64,000 nucleotides of DNA from Litomosoides sigmodontis (Eukaryota; Nematoda; Chromadorea; Rhabditida; Onchocercidae): contig OY718807.1 of the NCBI GenBank assembly GCA_963070105.1, positions 9,734,483-9,798,482 on the forward strand, read 5' to 3'. Positions 36,193 through 50,479 of this stretch are shown here, one piece after another; within the stretch, counting starts at the first letter, position 1; each line of letters opens with the position of its first letter. The position numbers and the translations under genes are program-made. The notes under the pieces are model-generated. The model did not search any database. It saw only the letters and a list, made by a program, of their open reading frames with translations, and was not told the DNA's origin.

Positions 36193-39100
36193 CTAGTAGA
36201 CCCAGGAAACTGGTATCCATTGTGGACAAGCATTAAGCTTCTCCACAACAAGTTCCAATTGATGTATTGTCTCATCAATATCATTATTTAATATCACGTA
36301 GTCAAAAAGATGTCCAAATGCTTGCCGTAAAATTTCACTTTCTCGTAGCAAACGTTCTAAGCTACCGTCCGGCTGTAATAATTCTCTTATTAATTGTTGT
36401 AAATGAGATAAATGGAAAATTCAAAAAAAACGCCCGAAACACAACTGTAAAAAAGCTTTAGCAGCAATGCTCAGCTAACAATGAAACACTTATTTTAGTA
36501 AAATGTTATAGAAAAAGAAAACCTGACTGCCATTAATGCAAAAATTTTGCTCTTTTTTGAAATTTTAAAAAAAGAAATTAAAAAAAAAACTAACATCCTG
36601 TAAACCTTGCAAATTTGGTGCAGCGATGAAGACAACAAATGGAGCATACTCAGCTGTCCTGAGAACTTTTAGCGCCTAGAAAGTTTAAGTTTTTCAAATT
36701 AATAGAATTCAACACAACAAATGGTGGCATTGAACAACAGTAATACAAAATAAAATTTGAAATTTTACTTGTGGTTCCACATCCAAAATAGCCATCTTTC
36801 CTGTCCGATGAATGTTACGAATGGTTTCTAACTTAGTGCCATACATGCATTCCTCATGCGTTCCGTACTCCAAGTACTCATTCCCTTGAATATCAGCAAG
36901 CATTGAATCATTGGAAACGAAATAGTAATGTTTACCATCTATTTCATCTTTTCTTGGCTGCCTCGTTGTATCTGAAATTAAAGAAATTTAAAAATACTGT
37001 AAGAGTTAAAGTCAGTTCGTATAAGTCAAGCGAATGAATACCATCTCTCTCTGTCCTCCTCCTTCCTTCGGTCGTGAGGGAGAAATTTGTGTGCTCTCAA
37101 TAATTAACGCCAACGTTTATCAGATAATTTATCAAAAGTTCAAATGTCTAAAACTATCAATAGATTATGGTACTTACGCGGTATGGGATAGGCGAACCTT
37201 TGTGGATGCCTATGAATAAGTGTATTTTTGATATGCCGTCGACCAACGCCGTGAGCACCCAACAATACCAGTGTTTTACGCCTGTATGTTGCTAGTCGTA
37301 TCACCTGAGAAATAAAGAAACATTTTCTAAATTTGAAAATTTCCGATTTAAATAAAATTAAAGAGGATAAAATTGAAGGAGCAGATGAAAGTGAAAAAAA
37401 AAATGAATGAAAAAGCTAAATTCAACCTCTTCGTACGTGACGAGATCAAGTTGATCGAATAAAGCGGAATGTTTTTGAAGATACTTTGTTGTGTAATATT
37501 TTTTCTTCTTATTGAACCACATACAATGCGCTAAACAAAAATCATTAATATTTTGAGCACATGAAAATTACGAAATTTACCACGTGAGAAACGTGAGATA
37601 AGACAAAGTGATGCAGTTGCATGATTACGAATCAACAAGTCTAACTAATCCTGAAAATTCTATGGTTCTATTAGGCATGCAATTACTTCAGCTCTGAAAA
37701 AACCTAAGATCTCAAGGCCTATGATTAAATTCGTTGGGCAGTTCTTAAATTCAGATATTTTGTGCTAAAAAAACACGAAATTAATTGAGATTATAATTGA
37801 TTTGAACAATATTCCTGAAAATGCTGCTCATAAAAGAATGATTGTTAGTTTTCCTCTTTCTTCGTCATTTAATTTGAATTTGGGGAATCAATAAACTAAC
37901 TGTTATCTTTGGCACGTTCCATAGCTAAGCAAGCAGTCCGCCACTCCTGCAACTCTGGTGATGGTATTAAACCGGCAACGGATGCACCTGGTGTATAGGT
38001 ACCACTGCTCCCCAGAGCTGGAAATTGAGAGATATACCGAGCCTGCCACCAGTTATGGTCATCCTTCGATATCACCTAAAACCATCCAACAACTAAATGG
38101 TGACGAGCAAACGAACTGCAATCAATCAGTACTTTTACATTCACCCGATCAACTGCACGTACCTATAGGATAAGTTTAAAGCAAGAAGTGATCTGTGAGA
38201 ACCAGAAGTACTCGACAACGAATTGGCAACGCTGCATTCCCTCTTACCTGAAGAATGTCGCCAGTTTTAAATGGAACACCAGCTTGTGGACACGGAATCA
38301 AATCATCTTGTCCCGGATCGTAGTCAAATTGCGCTCGGACGAATATCTCGCATGCTGGCGGAGCGCTGCGGTACGATGGAACAATTTTGAATGTCACCGC
38401 TCCACGTGCATCACGCAGCAATCGTTGTAGCATTTCAACACTTTGATTTAACACACTAACACCGTTAATCTCGCGAATTTCATCGCCAACGTGAAGCGTT
38501 GCTACAATTTATCGATAAATTCTTCTAGGAAATGAAACACTGAAAAGTCGCTTGGAGGAACATGTGCAATTAACTGGAAAATCATAAATTTCAAACTAAA
38601 TTACAAAGCATGTTTAAATTGAATAATCAAAAGAAAATATGTCTCGTCAAGTTAGGAATCTCAAAAACGATATGAAAAGCTCTGAGTGAGCTAAAAAGAG
38701 CATTGGAATGAATTTCACGCCTCAAAACGCTTCTGAAAAAGCTACTGTATTTTAAAAGTACGATTTCTTCCTAATTACTTTAAACACTTCGCTTTGAGTT
38801 TGATATTATAAAGAAAGCTTTAAAAAAGTCTACCACACCTTGTCGATGTATCAGCCCTCCGTGCATTATTCTTGCCACTTGACATCGACCGTCTTCCGTC
38901 ACCTTAAAGCTAATATTTGACCGGTTCATCAAAAATATTTTCTTCATTGAGCAGAATTCAAATTCGATCACGAAAAAAAGAATTGCAAAAAAATCCTATA
39001 ATACATGCCTACCTTCAAGGTAATTCCCATTGGTTCTTCGGTATCCTTCTGAAATTGCACCAGACGTACGCGACTAACGGAATCCATCATTAGATCGTTG

Positions 39101-42100
39101 TCATCATCAAGTAAAGGTAGCGCAAACGGTTGTGCTAGTTCATTTGATGTTACGCCAAGCGAAGATGCAACAGCGTGAGATGTTTGCGGTCGTAATACGC
39201 CACCATTAAGGTAGGAAAATGGTAATTGTGATGAAGTTGATGCCTACAAGATTGCTTGCAAATTTAATTTTTTCTTTTGAAATCACAAAATAAATATGCC
39301 TGACGTTTATTATCGCAATGGGAAAAGAAGCTTTAACAGGAAGAAAAAATTTCACAGAAAATAATATTGGAATATTATTTGTTTTCTTTTTCAGGAAATG
39401 AAATAAATAACAACCCATGGTCTGGAAACTTTAAAATTAATTAATAAAATTCCATTAGCACAACAATGCAGCGATACGGTAATACAATCAATTAGGTGGC
39501 AAAGCTTTTTCCATAATTTCATAAAAGATAAATGTGAAAAAAAAACAAACTTGAACAGGCATTTGTGGATGAACAGTTTGTTGTTGATTAATTGCATTTT
39601 TACTACTACAATTAGCGCAACTCATTTCTGCTGTCGTACAGTTACTATTACCCTCGTAAATTTCATGAATTATTACATCGTACGCTTGCAACACTGCCTA
39701 AATGCAATATGATAAATCAAACAGTTCCGAAGAATTATTTTGTAGTAACGAATAGATAAAATCGGTTTAAGATTCTTTATGCTTAAAATTTTTAAAGCTT
39801 ATAAAATGCGGAAAGTACAAATAAAGCCTCAAACCTGAATTTCCTGTGATTCAAGTAACTGCCGCAATTCCGCTGCTTCAGCTGATGGTTGCAGGAAGCC
39901 GCTAATTTGTAAGGACAACTAAATGGATATCAACCATTATATACGAGGGAAAAATTTTTTAAACACTTGTAAAAGACCGAGGAATTTGAAAGAAAATTAA
40001 GTTGGAGTGAATGAAAATGTAAAATGAAACCTCTTTAGCATATTTAGCGGAATCATGCTCCAATGCTACTGGATGAACCGATAGATTTGATATGCGATCG
40101 TAGAGCTGCAAGATTTTTTATTTTCATTTACCAGTTAATTCCATTTTGATCACTAAATGCTAAGTCTGATATAATTTCAATTTAGTAAATCATTTGAAAA
40201 GTAACTGTAAAAGAATCAGTTTCAGCTAAATACCAAAGAAATTTTGAAATGGGATCAAAGCTCATTAAACTTCGTTTAAAACTTTTTTAAGCCACAAGCC
40301 TTCCCAAATTATCATTTCAAAAATTTGCTTTTATTCATCAAAAAAAGCCGCCAGCTTTAGCACAATATATCATAATAGGTAGTGACCTTTTTCCGCTTTT
40401 CATTTTGTTTAAATATTATAAAAGTGTTAATTTTCTGTTTCAACACAATTATCATAAATGATTGCTCAAAATTGCAGCACATTTCAGACTTATTCTGTTT
40501 AAAAAGATAAAATTCCTTTATTAAAACTTCTCCCTCTCTCGCAGAAAAAAATTTGAGAAGTAAAATTAAATGTAATATGATGGGATTTTCGAATTAGAAG
40601 AAATTTCCATGTTCCGTAGATAGTGGTGGAGCGATAAGAAATTACCACCGGGCAGTCCCCCGCGCTATCCTAACTTCTAAGCAGTCCGTCAGGACGAACA
40701 GCAATAGGAACATTTTTCGAACGCATGACGCACGAGCTCCTCCAGCCCTCCTTCACTTGCGAAACATCAACAAAATAAATTAACTATTGCAGAAACAATG
40801 AAAATCAGACTGATAAACAAAGCAATTATCCTTAGGGTCAATGCAACGCCTAAGAAATGGGCTAAAAGTGATGGTAACAATTCAAAGTTACATTTCTATC
40901 ATAAATCGATAGATTTCATTTTCATTAATTTCAATTTAAAATGAGGCAGAGGCCTACAAAACAGACATTTCTCAACAAATTCCCGCATTTAAACTTCACC
41001 AGTTCTTCAAACATTTAAAGAAGAAGTTGTGACAAAAGAATGAAAAGCAAAAAGCATTAGAATTTTTGGTACTTATCGCTTTCCTTCTTATCAAAATCAA
41101 AATTATATTTTAAACATTAAGCGTATTGGAAACAGACCTCTGATCTCTACTATTGGCAGTTTCAGGAGAAAAATAGCAAATCGAAATTTCATCTCAATTT
41201 AATCTAAGGTAATTTGAATGAAGTTTTCCTTTCTATCCCTGTTATCGAAAACATTTCTTCGACAGCAATTTTTTGTTCATAAACTCCTCTTCACTGCCTT
41301 CTTCGCCTCAAATATCAACAACAAAAATTCCGTCAATCTTGTTTCCCATTGGAAAGAATAAGTGAAAGATTAGGCTTATTTCCACGCTTACTACAAACGT
41401 GAAATTTTCGTTTCAGGTCAGACTTCAGTGGGAGGAAGAAGAAAACGTTTACCTTTTGTTTAAGGGTAATAGTGGTGAACTCTTCCAAACAACAACTGTC
41501 ACCATTCATCTCTCATCATCATTCGTCTGGAATGTTCCAAATATTTTTTCAAACAAAGCGAAAAAAGAAGGGAGCAAAACGCGTCGCAAACGCTTGTAGT
41601 TCGGAAATGATTTTATAACAGTTCGCACGTGACACATAACAACCACGTAAGCTTTGACGAAACTGTTGGAGAGGAATCAAACGTCAGGGAGTAGGCGTTG
41701 AGGAGGAGGAGATGAATGAGTAAAATGCGAAGCTTTTTTTACGTGTCCTGGAAGAGAGATGACGCGACAACCAGTGGTAAGTGTATGTCCCACCGGAAGG
41801 ACTAACCGTTCCGTCCACACTGGTACTTTACAAATTGATGACAACATCCGTCGTTCCGTCAATAATTTTGAACTTCTTGACGGTTTAACAATTTAAAATT
41901 CGTTTCTCCAAATGACAAGGATGGAACGAGTTATCACTTAATTAATTTTTATCAAGCACCGGTTAAAATCAAACTAATAGATTTCATTTAACGCTCAATT
42001 AATCTTCTAGTTACCCTCAGTGATAATTTACGGAAAGTGGCAGGCGAGGGAGGGAGTTACACTTTTCCTACGCAACGATTAATATGAGTTATCAATGAGC

Positions 42101-43284
42101 GGAAAAAAAGGAATGACGAAAATTGAAAATTAAGCGAATTAATTCGATTTTACTATTAAATATTAGGCGCTCTCTCTTTTTCATAAAAAAAAAGGATTGA
42201 AATTAAAGTAAATTTTGATGAAAGTGAAAAAGACAAGAAAGCCAAAAGGAAATGTGAAGATGGCATTAACGCTAAGGCTCAGACTCAACAGCTATAAGCT
42301 TAGGCTAAGCTGCTATAACTTCCATTAACCTCAGCTTTCAAGCGCACACACACCCACATGCACACACTTGTATCCAAACACACATGCATGTACATGCACA
42401 CACACACACACACACACTTATGTATATATAAGAATACGTTTCACGGAGAGAGAGAGGGAGCAGAGAGAAAGATGTGTGGTTGGGAGGCATATGTTTTGGT
42501 TTTGGTGTGAATTGGCTCAGAGGGAAAAGAAGTGATGAGGGAGGAAGGGTTAGGTTTGAATTAGTGGAGGATGTTTGTTCAAAATGTTGTAAAATCAATC
42601 GAAAATCGACAAATCATCTGGTGCATAACATAAAAGCGCTAAGGAAAATTGAAATTTCATCAATTTTGAAATTAGCCACTGCTTGCCGATAATTTCAATA
42701 AATTTAAGTTTTCCCAATTAACATCTTTTCTCTCTTTCACCATTTCGTTCTCTTCCTATTTCCTGTCATATTGGACAAATAGCATTAAATTTTCAACTGA
42801 TATACAATGAAATAGAAATGTCCGTTTTTTCTTACCGTCTCTTCACCGAAAAAAAAATTATTTTAAAAGAAGAAAGAAGGAAGAAGGGGAAGAGAAAGAG
42901 AAATGAAATTAAATGTTTATTTCATTTTTTTTTTTGCGAAAAATGAGTGAATGGGATAGCATTGTTCGCTGATTCTAATGCTTCCTAATTTTGAGGATGG
43001 CGGCGAAATTTTCATTCTAAAAGATTTTGCTCTGAAAGCTGTAAGATAGGGGAAAACTTCCCTACTTCTTAGGAGTGAGAAGGAAACATTTGATGAAAAA
43101 CTGAAATTTAACAAATTGTATGAAAAGTTTGTTTTTGATGGGAATTTGGACGAATTGAAAAATGAGAGAAAGATGAAACTGTTGCATTGTTTATTTCTTC
43201 TTGTCGTATATTCTTCGGAAAGGTTTTCAATCTCAAATAAGTTTACAACGAAAGAGAGTGAATGGAAAGAGAAAGGAGGTTGGA

Positions 43285-43330
<46 letters not shown>

Positions 43331-46300
43331 GGGAGGAAATGCAAGTTATTAAAAAGAACACCTGCGACAACAGGAAGAGTGAAAGCGAAATGGTCGGCTG
43401 TAATTGCTTCATTAAATTGCAAACTTTCAATTTGGCAGTTTTTTGTGTAAATTGACGAAACAAAAAGAGATTTGGAAAATAACTGACTGTCTTTAGAGGT
43501 TTGTTGAAATTATAGAAGCAATGAGAAGAGGGATGAAGATGAGTCTGGCAGGCCAGTAAATTTGTCCATTGTTATTATCATTTTAGTTATGCAGTTTAGC
43601 TAGCTCTGATCATTTCAGCTTATTGAAGCTGACGATTAGCTCTAATGAAGCACAACTGGTAGCAGCGAATGTGAATTGTAACGATCGGGCCTGATCAAGC
43701 CGAGCAGACACAGTCAGTACATTCATCATTACACTACGCTAACGATCCTCAGCTAATGCCGCATTCCTGAAAGGTGATTGATAACGAGATGGACAAACAA
43801 TGGAGCAAGCTAAACAAACATTGAAATGAACGGATAGAGCGATAGGAGACAACTCATACATCAGTTATCACGACATCCGTCACCTCTAAACCTCAACCTA
43901 CGCCCTTTTAACAAACATTCCTTCGTGAAAATTGAATTTGCAGTTGTAGTTCAGGGGGAACTGAACTTACGGATGAATTCACTTTGCTTACCCACATCCA
44001 TTTGCAGTTGCAGTTTAACTCCCTCAAATTGTTAAACTGTCTGAAGCAACTTCAAAGTCTAAAGCTAATTTTTAAGGAACTTTTAGAAACGTAGATGAGA
44101 TTAAATGGATATAATTATGGAAGTTGTCAAGAGAAAACACGAGAATTTGGTGGTTATCGTTGTGCTCGCTAGGCTATTACTATAGTGCTATTATTATAGT
44201 AAATAGTAAATTTCGGTTTATTTTAGACTTTATGTTTTTAAAATTAAAAATTTCATTCTGCTAGGCTTTTAAAAGTTTGTAACCATCACGAGCATCTGAA
44301 ATTTCTGATTTACTCTCTCCATGATTGCCCAAATGTTAAATTTCACATATGAAAAAATAATGAAGAAAAATTAGCGCCAAGATTTCTCAAATATGAAGCA
44401 ATTATCGTAGCTTTTGTTAAATATGGAATTCATAGAAGGAGAAAATTAGGAACATATATAAATGGATAATATATAACACAAGGAAAGCTCCCGTTTTAAT
44501 TTTTTTTTTTGAATGATTAATGAATTTTGAAAAGTGCGAAACATTTTAAACTTACCATTAATAGTGCTTTCAAATCAGCATTTTCGAATGGTGAATTCGT
44601 CACCCACGAATTCACAATTTCACCATCAAAAGGTGCATCGGTAAGCGCAGCTATCTGATCAAGTGATGTTAAAATCTACAAATATGCAACATTTTTTAAG
44701 AGAAATTGAGAGTCTTTTTTTCAGAAAATGCACTGAAATTCAGGACTCGAACATACAAATATTGCTTTCTGAATATGATAAAAAAACAGGCAAAGTAAGC
44801 GTGACGATGTTGCGCAATTATCATCAATCAGTTAAAAGGTTACGTGTAGGTAGCACGGTTAGGTTGAGTTGCTGAAAGAAGCTAATGTTTGCGATAATGT
44901 TGCACGACGGCTAACTTACATTTGCCTTTTTCGATTTCTGGAATAATGTACCTTTTCAACGCCGGACAAATCCTTCGGTATCACCTGTTCCGGACCACGT
45001 CTTGTACAGCCATCAGCATCACACGTATCACCACCAGGTAATAGATCACCGCTAACCACAGAGTCCGAATGTGTTGCAACTGCGGTAGCATCCATGCCTG
45101 AATCACTCGAGCAATCACATCCTTCTGACCACTTCCCGTTGTTCACGGCCGATAATATATTGCTCTGCAAGAAGGCCCATCTAGCAATACACTTCCTTCC
45201 TATCTATTTTACGTGTAAATTTGAATTGAACATGCATCGCTTCTCACGAAATTTTTAAATTCTCCAGCACATATTAGACAGCGATTTCATTACGGACCAA
45301 AATAAAGTTGAAATGTCCGGTAAATTGAAGGATTGTCTTTGTTGACGACTGGACAACTGCTTTGGCCACCAAGCGACTTGTTAAAGATAGCCTATCAAAA
45401 TTAGTTTTATCGCTCATCCACTGCGAACACTCATTCAACAAATGACACTCTGCCCAATTCAAGCAGCAGTGAAATGAAGTGGAACATTAAACTAACTAGC
45501 TACTAGCTAATTAATTCCTCCAACAAGTACTCGTGTGAATTACTTTCTCCATGCATACTACAATAAATTAGCCTCAGTACACCAAGACTCATTTATCGAA
45601 TAATTTTACGAACAAAAAATGTCTTCAATGTAACAATAGCACCCACTATTTTTCTCAATTTAAGCCCATCAATTGCACATTACAACTAACTTTCAGTTTT
45701 CGACGCGCATTATACCTCCGAATTTGCTCGACAGTACTTTGCAAATGTCTACGAGGAGCAAATCGACTGCGTTCACGTAGCCATTCATGATTTAAGGCAC
45801 CTTCAGCAGATATCCTATAGTTTGGATTAACGGTGAGCAATCTGATTAATAGATCTTTTGCCGAGTCGCTGATCTGCTGCCATGTTCCACCATGATGCTT
45901 AAAGTATACACTTTACCACGTAAATTATTATAAAAATGCCAAAAATAAAATCTTACAAAACAAGTAGAAAATTCGGACTTTCGGCAAATTAATTAAAATA
46001 CAATAATTAATTGTAAAATAATAAACAATAATAGCAATGCTGAAGAAGACATTCTTTCCAATCTAACAAAAAAAGATTAACACATAATTTCCTATAAAAA
46101 TTTTAATGGTACAAAAACGTACCGAATATCTTCCTTGGGTGATACCTTCGTACACATCCTGCCGTGTACCGACAAACGGTAAGCGTCCACAAAGCAGTAT
46201 GTACAGCAGCACGCCAGCACTCCACATATCAGCCTTTGTTCCGTATTCCGCGTTGCTCACAACTTCAGGAGCCATAAAATAGGATACACCAACACGGCCT

Positions 46301-47598
46301 GAATTCAGCAATTAAATTAATTCGAAAAAAAAACAAGAGAAATATTTAGGTGTTTAAATGAATAGAAGTAAGCTGAGCTATACCTACCAGCTCGAATAGT
46401 TGCAGTTGAAGCGGGTAATTTGATCGAAACGCCGAAACCGGTCAATTTTAGTGGTGCTGAATTATCTTTACTGCAAATTATGATTAATTACCCGTGAAAG
46501 TTATAGAGTTCGACGATAGAAGTGCATAATTAGAATTTAAAATTGCAGCAGTTACCTCGCAAGGACAACGTTATGCGGTCGAATGTCGCGATGGATGATC
46601 CCTTGGCTGTGCATGTATTCCAATGCTTGCATCAGTTGTCGCATATAATGACTGCAAAACTATTTTTGAAATTAAAATTTTGCGCGCTTACAATCGCGCA
46701 GTATAATGTGGTATGAGCAGTGAAGTAAAATTGCCTTTCGTAATAAGCACCTTGCAACAGCTTCACTGTAAACAAAACCGGCACTGGCTCGTTTAACAAT
46801 CTCAAAACATATATCGTCGCCATCAAGAAATTCGAAAACCATATGAACAGCTGTTTCGCCAGCTATGACATCTTTTAATTCACACAAGAATGGATGTTTC
46901 AGTACTGCACAAATTTCAATCTCATTATCCACGTCTGCAAAAAATGTGTTTTTCTGGGAGAACGCAGCTGATTTATTGCTGAGGAAATGTTGAGTGTTAA
47001 GCAGTAATTTAGCAAGAATTTAATTTCTTTTAAGGTTTACTTATCAAATAAATGACAATAACAATTCATCGTTGCAACGATAGCTTTTTTCTAAGCGATT
47101 AATTACGAGACGATTAAGACTGTACATTTTCAATGTCTAATATTAACTGAATTTTATAGCAAATAACTAAAAGTAACAAGTAATTGAAAATGGCAATTTG
47201 ATTTCGAGATGATAAAGTTTTTGAGAATTTTGAATTTTTGAGATGATATTGCCAATGAATTTCTGGAAGAGCGACCTGTTCGAGTTAATCCTGAAGTGAT
47301 GGAATATTTCTGCAAATTGATACTCTTTACCGAATAAAGCTTCGACGTTATACGATGTACAGCACGGTAAACTGTGCTCAATGGACCTCTGCAAAATAAG
47401 GAACTGAATAAGACGATTATCACATCGGTTCTATCCGATCAATCGATGCTAATTCCTTTCCGTCGCAAAATCTTCCGGCGGCAATTTTCTTGAATTGGTT
47501 TAAAGAAGAACCAACCGTTCGATGACATCTCCAAGTTGGTAGTGATGATTGAGCAGTACTGTCTCTTCGCTCAAAGTCCATGGTTGACCCGCGTACAT
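36193..47598 (-). CDS. lin-2: CASK / LIN-2 membrane-associated guanylate kinase scaffold
   Basis: A MAGUK scaffold acting with LIN-7/LIN-10 type partners in receptor localisation at epithelial and synaptic membranes. There are 21 minus-strand exons: 47598-47516, 47388-47276, 46934-46751, 46651-46556, 46470-46388, 46298-46123, 45897-45691, 45164-44952, 44675-44556, 40105-40031, 39918-39835, 39697-39551, 39243-39013, 38902-38839, 38501-38248, 38075-37901, 37530-37427, 37304-37178, 36971-36769, 36675-36595, 36372-36193. They total 3000 nt, or 999 residues. Domains: CaMK-like kinase ([40 protein letters not shown]), paired L27, PDZ ([34 protein letters not shown]), SH3 ([38 protein letters not shown]), hook, guanylate kinase ([36 protein letters not shown]) and the C-terminus [10 protein letters not shown]. 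The start fits [12 protein letters not shown]. The full kinase-containing form is encoded. Confidence 0.97.
42343..42418. repeat. (CA)n microsatellite, interrupted
   Basis: Interrupted CACA tracts ending in an uninterrupted (CA)n run at about 42397-42417. It lies inside the long CASK intron. Confidence 0.9.
43288..43324. repeat. (GA)n microsatellite
   Basis: GAGA repeat with minor interruptions at its left end, within the long CASK intron. It creates artefactual Glu-Arg open frames. Confidence 0.9.
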
Positions 47599-50444
47599 TA
47601 CTTAAAACGGCCATCCAGTGGTTCCTATCTCTGAGGACAATTGGGCTGATTAGCGATAGGCGATCGGTGTACGCTTATGCATATGAGACTATCGCAAAAT
47701 CTCAATGTGAAAAATACCTGAAAGTTTACTTAGAAAGGAAAAGTGAGGTGAAGCCGACGGAGAAGTGTTATCTATCTGTTCGACGATTAATGCGCGAAGA
47801 GTATGCATCGCCCAAAAGCATTGTTAATTCAATTCAAAAGCTTTTCTGAGAAGTTCGGCAGCAAAGGAAAGAAGTAAAGTTCACGAGTGCAAGTAACACA
47901 AGAAGCTTTCTCAGGCGGATGCACAAACAAACAGGTGGACGGGGAGTGGTTGGAAATTTTTCAACAATCCAAGCTAGCAGAATTTAATTATTAATGTCAC
48001 TTGTTGGGGCAAATTTTAAAGCTCCTATCTATTCCTTTTAAATTCGTAGTTTCAAAAAATTGTAGATTCAAAAAATAAATGGATGAAAATGGGAGCTAAA
48101 GTGCCTGTCCACATCTGTCTGACTTCTACAAGTGGACGACAGTCCTTCCTATTGACACTTTTTTTTCGCCGTTTTCTAAATGCATTTGTCAGTTAGCTCA
48201 ATAATTAGACATTTCGCTTTACTGTAGGAACATCTGCCGGTGGTCAGCGAGTGGATAGCAGTGCAAAAGCAAATGTTGTGAACAATTGGCATCTCTAATC
48301 AAACCCTTATGCGATCTAATTTTAATTTCATCCCACCATTCGTTCCTCTCATTGTGGGCCACTTTTCGCTGAACACCTCTCTAATTGTCGCTCTAAATTA
48401 ATTACTCTTAAGTGGTGGAAAGCCATCCAAAACATAAATTGTTAGTCATTATAGCAAGTCCAACTACTCGTCATTATCAATTTAGATGAAAAATTCAATT
48501 AAAATTCTCCCTCTACCCCTCCCCTCTTCCTCTCTCTCCCTCTCTTAGCGCATTTTATTCAGTGCAACATTTAACAATAGTTAATTAGAACTATATGAAA
48601 AAACATTTAAATTTATAAAGTTAAAAATGATAGTGACAATTAGGGCAATATGGAATTGCATCAATGAGACGTTTCTTACGCAGAATATTTAAATCTTAAA
48701 ATAGGAAATTTTCATTTGATGTTTCGATCGATCTCACAAAATTTTTACATTCAATCGCTTTTCCTAATGAAAAGATAATTTACTGTTAGAGTAGATAGAA
48801 CAGAAATCATTTCTTTTCTCGCCTGAAATGTCATTTTAATTAAATTTTTATTGCAAATATATTTTATCAAATAGCTCCCTCCCAACACATTCATTTACAA
48901 CCGATTGAAACGAAAGAAGAAAACTGACGGAGAATTCTCCAAGTCAAAGGAAATCGAAACTGCAACTTCGTTATCGTAACGTTTCGGTCGAACTATCCTG
49001 TCCTTCCGTTAAAACGAATGAAAAGGAAAATGGCACTTTCCCTTTGTGCCAGAGACGCCAATTGAAATTTTGAACAAAAAAAGCTTTCAGACAAAGCCCT
49101 AAATAATGGAAATTTACAAATTGCTGCTACATTATGCACATATTTTCGATGCAAATGAGCTCACCATGAATTACGCAAAATCGTATGTTTCATCATCGCT
49201 GATGAGAATTTCAATAATTTTAAAAGCAAAAATTTTTCAAAATATTTTTGGCTAATTAAAATTCAATTAATTATAGCACAGCAATTAATTAATTGAAATA
49301 CCGCAAGAAGTGAAGTTTCGAGGAGTTTCAATCTCAATATTTCAGTCATTCCTTTCACCTAAATTGTCTATTTAAATTTCGAAGGGAAGAGATGTATTCA
49401 TCGAAGAGGACGAGTGTGTGAATTATTCCCTTGGCACACGCGAATTACATGTTTGAAATAAGGACGGAGTAGGAAGAAGAGAGAGAGATTGAAAGTTTTT
49501 TTTGATTGTTTTCCACAAATTGAAAAGCACAAAATAAAAAGCATGCCGATATGGACATATTTGTGTAAATTAAAAAAAGAAAGAAGTAGTTAAAATAGCC
49601 ACTTCGAGTGTGCTCTATCTTTTCGGGCAGTTGCTGCTTGCAATTTGAAGAAATAAGGTGAGAGAGAGAGAGAGAAGGAAAAAATATTTTGAAATGCTAA
49701 ATAGAAGCCCTTAAAAAAATCAGCAAACTTCTTAGTGGCTTATGATCAAAGAACAATAGTTCGGAAATATGGAAAGAAGTATACCTGTGTAGTAGGATAG
49801 TTGCTGGAAATAAAAATTCCACTATAAAATCTCACAGACAAAAATATTATGACTGAGTATTTGTCACCTAAATCTTACTTCCGCCATCCATTCCTTCCCT
49901 CCTTACTTTCTTCATTTCAGTGTTTTTTTTTTGAATTTCGCAATTTTAATTAAAAACTCCAGAGTGGAAATAATTTCCCACATTTGTATAGAAAATATTT
50001 TGTGAAAAAAAAACTAAAAAGATTGAGAACTTGAAAATGAACAAATATTCATCCATTAGTCCTTCGGACCTGCGCAGTCCCTTTGTTCTCCCTGCCAATT
50101 AATTATCCATAATTCCTCTGACGAAGAAGAAATGACATAATTACTGTCAAAAATCACTGTCAAAAAATTCCCAACACTTCAGTTTTTTAAAACTCAATTT
50201 ATTGCTTAATTTCATAATTCGGGTCATTTCGATATTTAATTATTTCGTACTACTCTATAAGCGCTCTGATTTCCCACTGTTTATTTGATTGTGCCAACTT
50301 TTACAATTTGAGGTAAAAGTACGGCAATGAGTTGAAATGAAAAAAAGCCAAATAAAATTGTTGAAAGATGGAAAATTATCAAATTTGCATTGTGTTGTAT
50401 TAATGGTACTATTAATGGTACTGGAAGAGGAAAAAGGGGAGACT

Positions 50445-50446
<2 letters not shown>

Positions 50447-50476
<30 letters not shown>
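50447..50476. repeat. (GA)n microsatellite
   Basis: Uninterrupted GA dinucleotide run of about 15 copies in the gene-poor region. Confidence 0.9.

Positions 50477-50479
<3 letters not shown>

Larger units (their letters stand above)
40106..44555 (-). other. 4.45-kb intron within the CASK L27 region
   Basis: This intron separates the exon coding for [10 protein letters not shown] from the exon coding for [10 protein letters not shown]. It is by far the longest intron here and contains CA and GA microsatellites. Open frames inside it (41399-41599, 41677-41862, 43116-43352) show no family resemblance. It is long enough to hold an internal promoter or a nested non-coding RNA, but I see no direct sign of either. 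Confidence 0.7.

Noticed and set aside
43116..43463. Glu/Arg- and Ser/Leu-rich frames on both strands
   Set aside because: They are translations of a GA microsatellite within a CASK intron.
47580..47849. 89-codon plus-strand frame antisense to the first CASK exon
   Set aside because: No homology recognised. Its start overlaps the CASK start on the opposite strand, whose frame is clearly the coding one.
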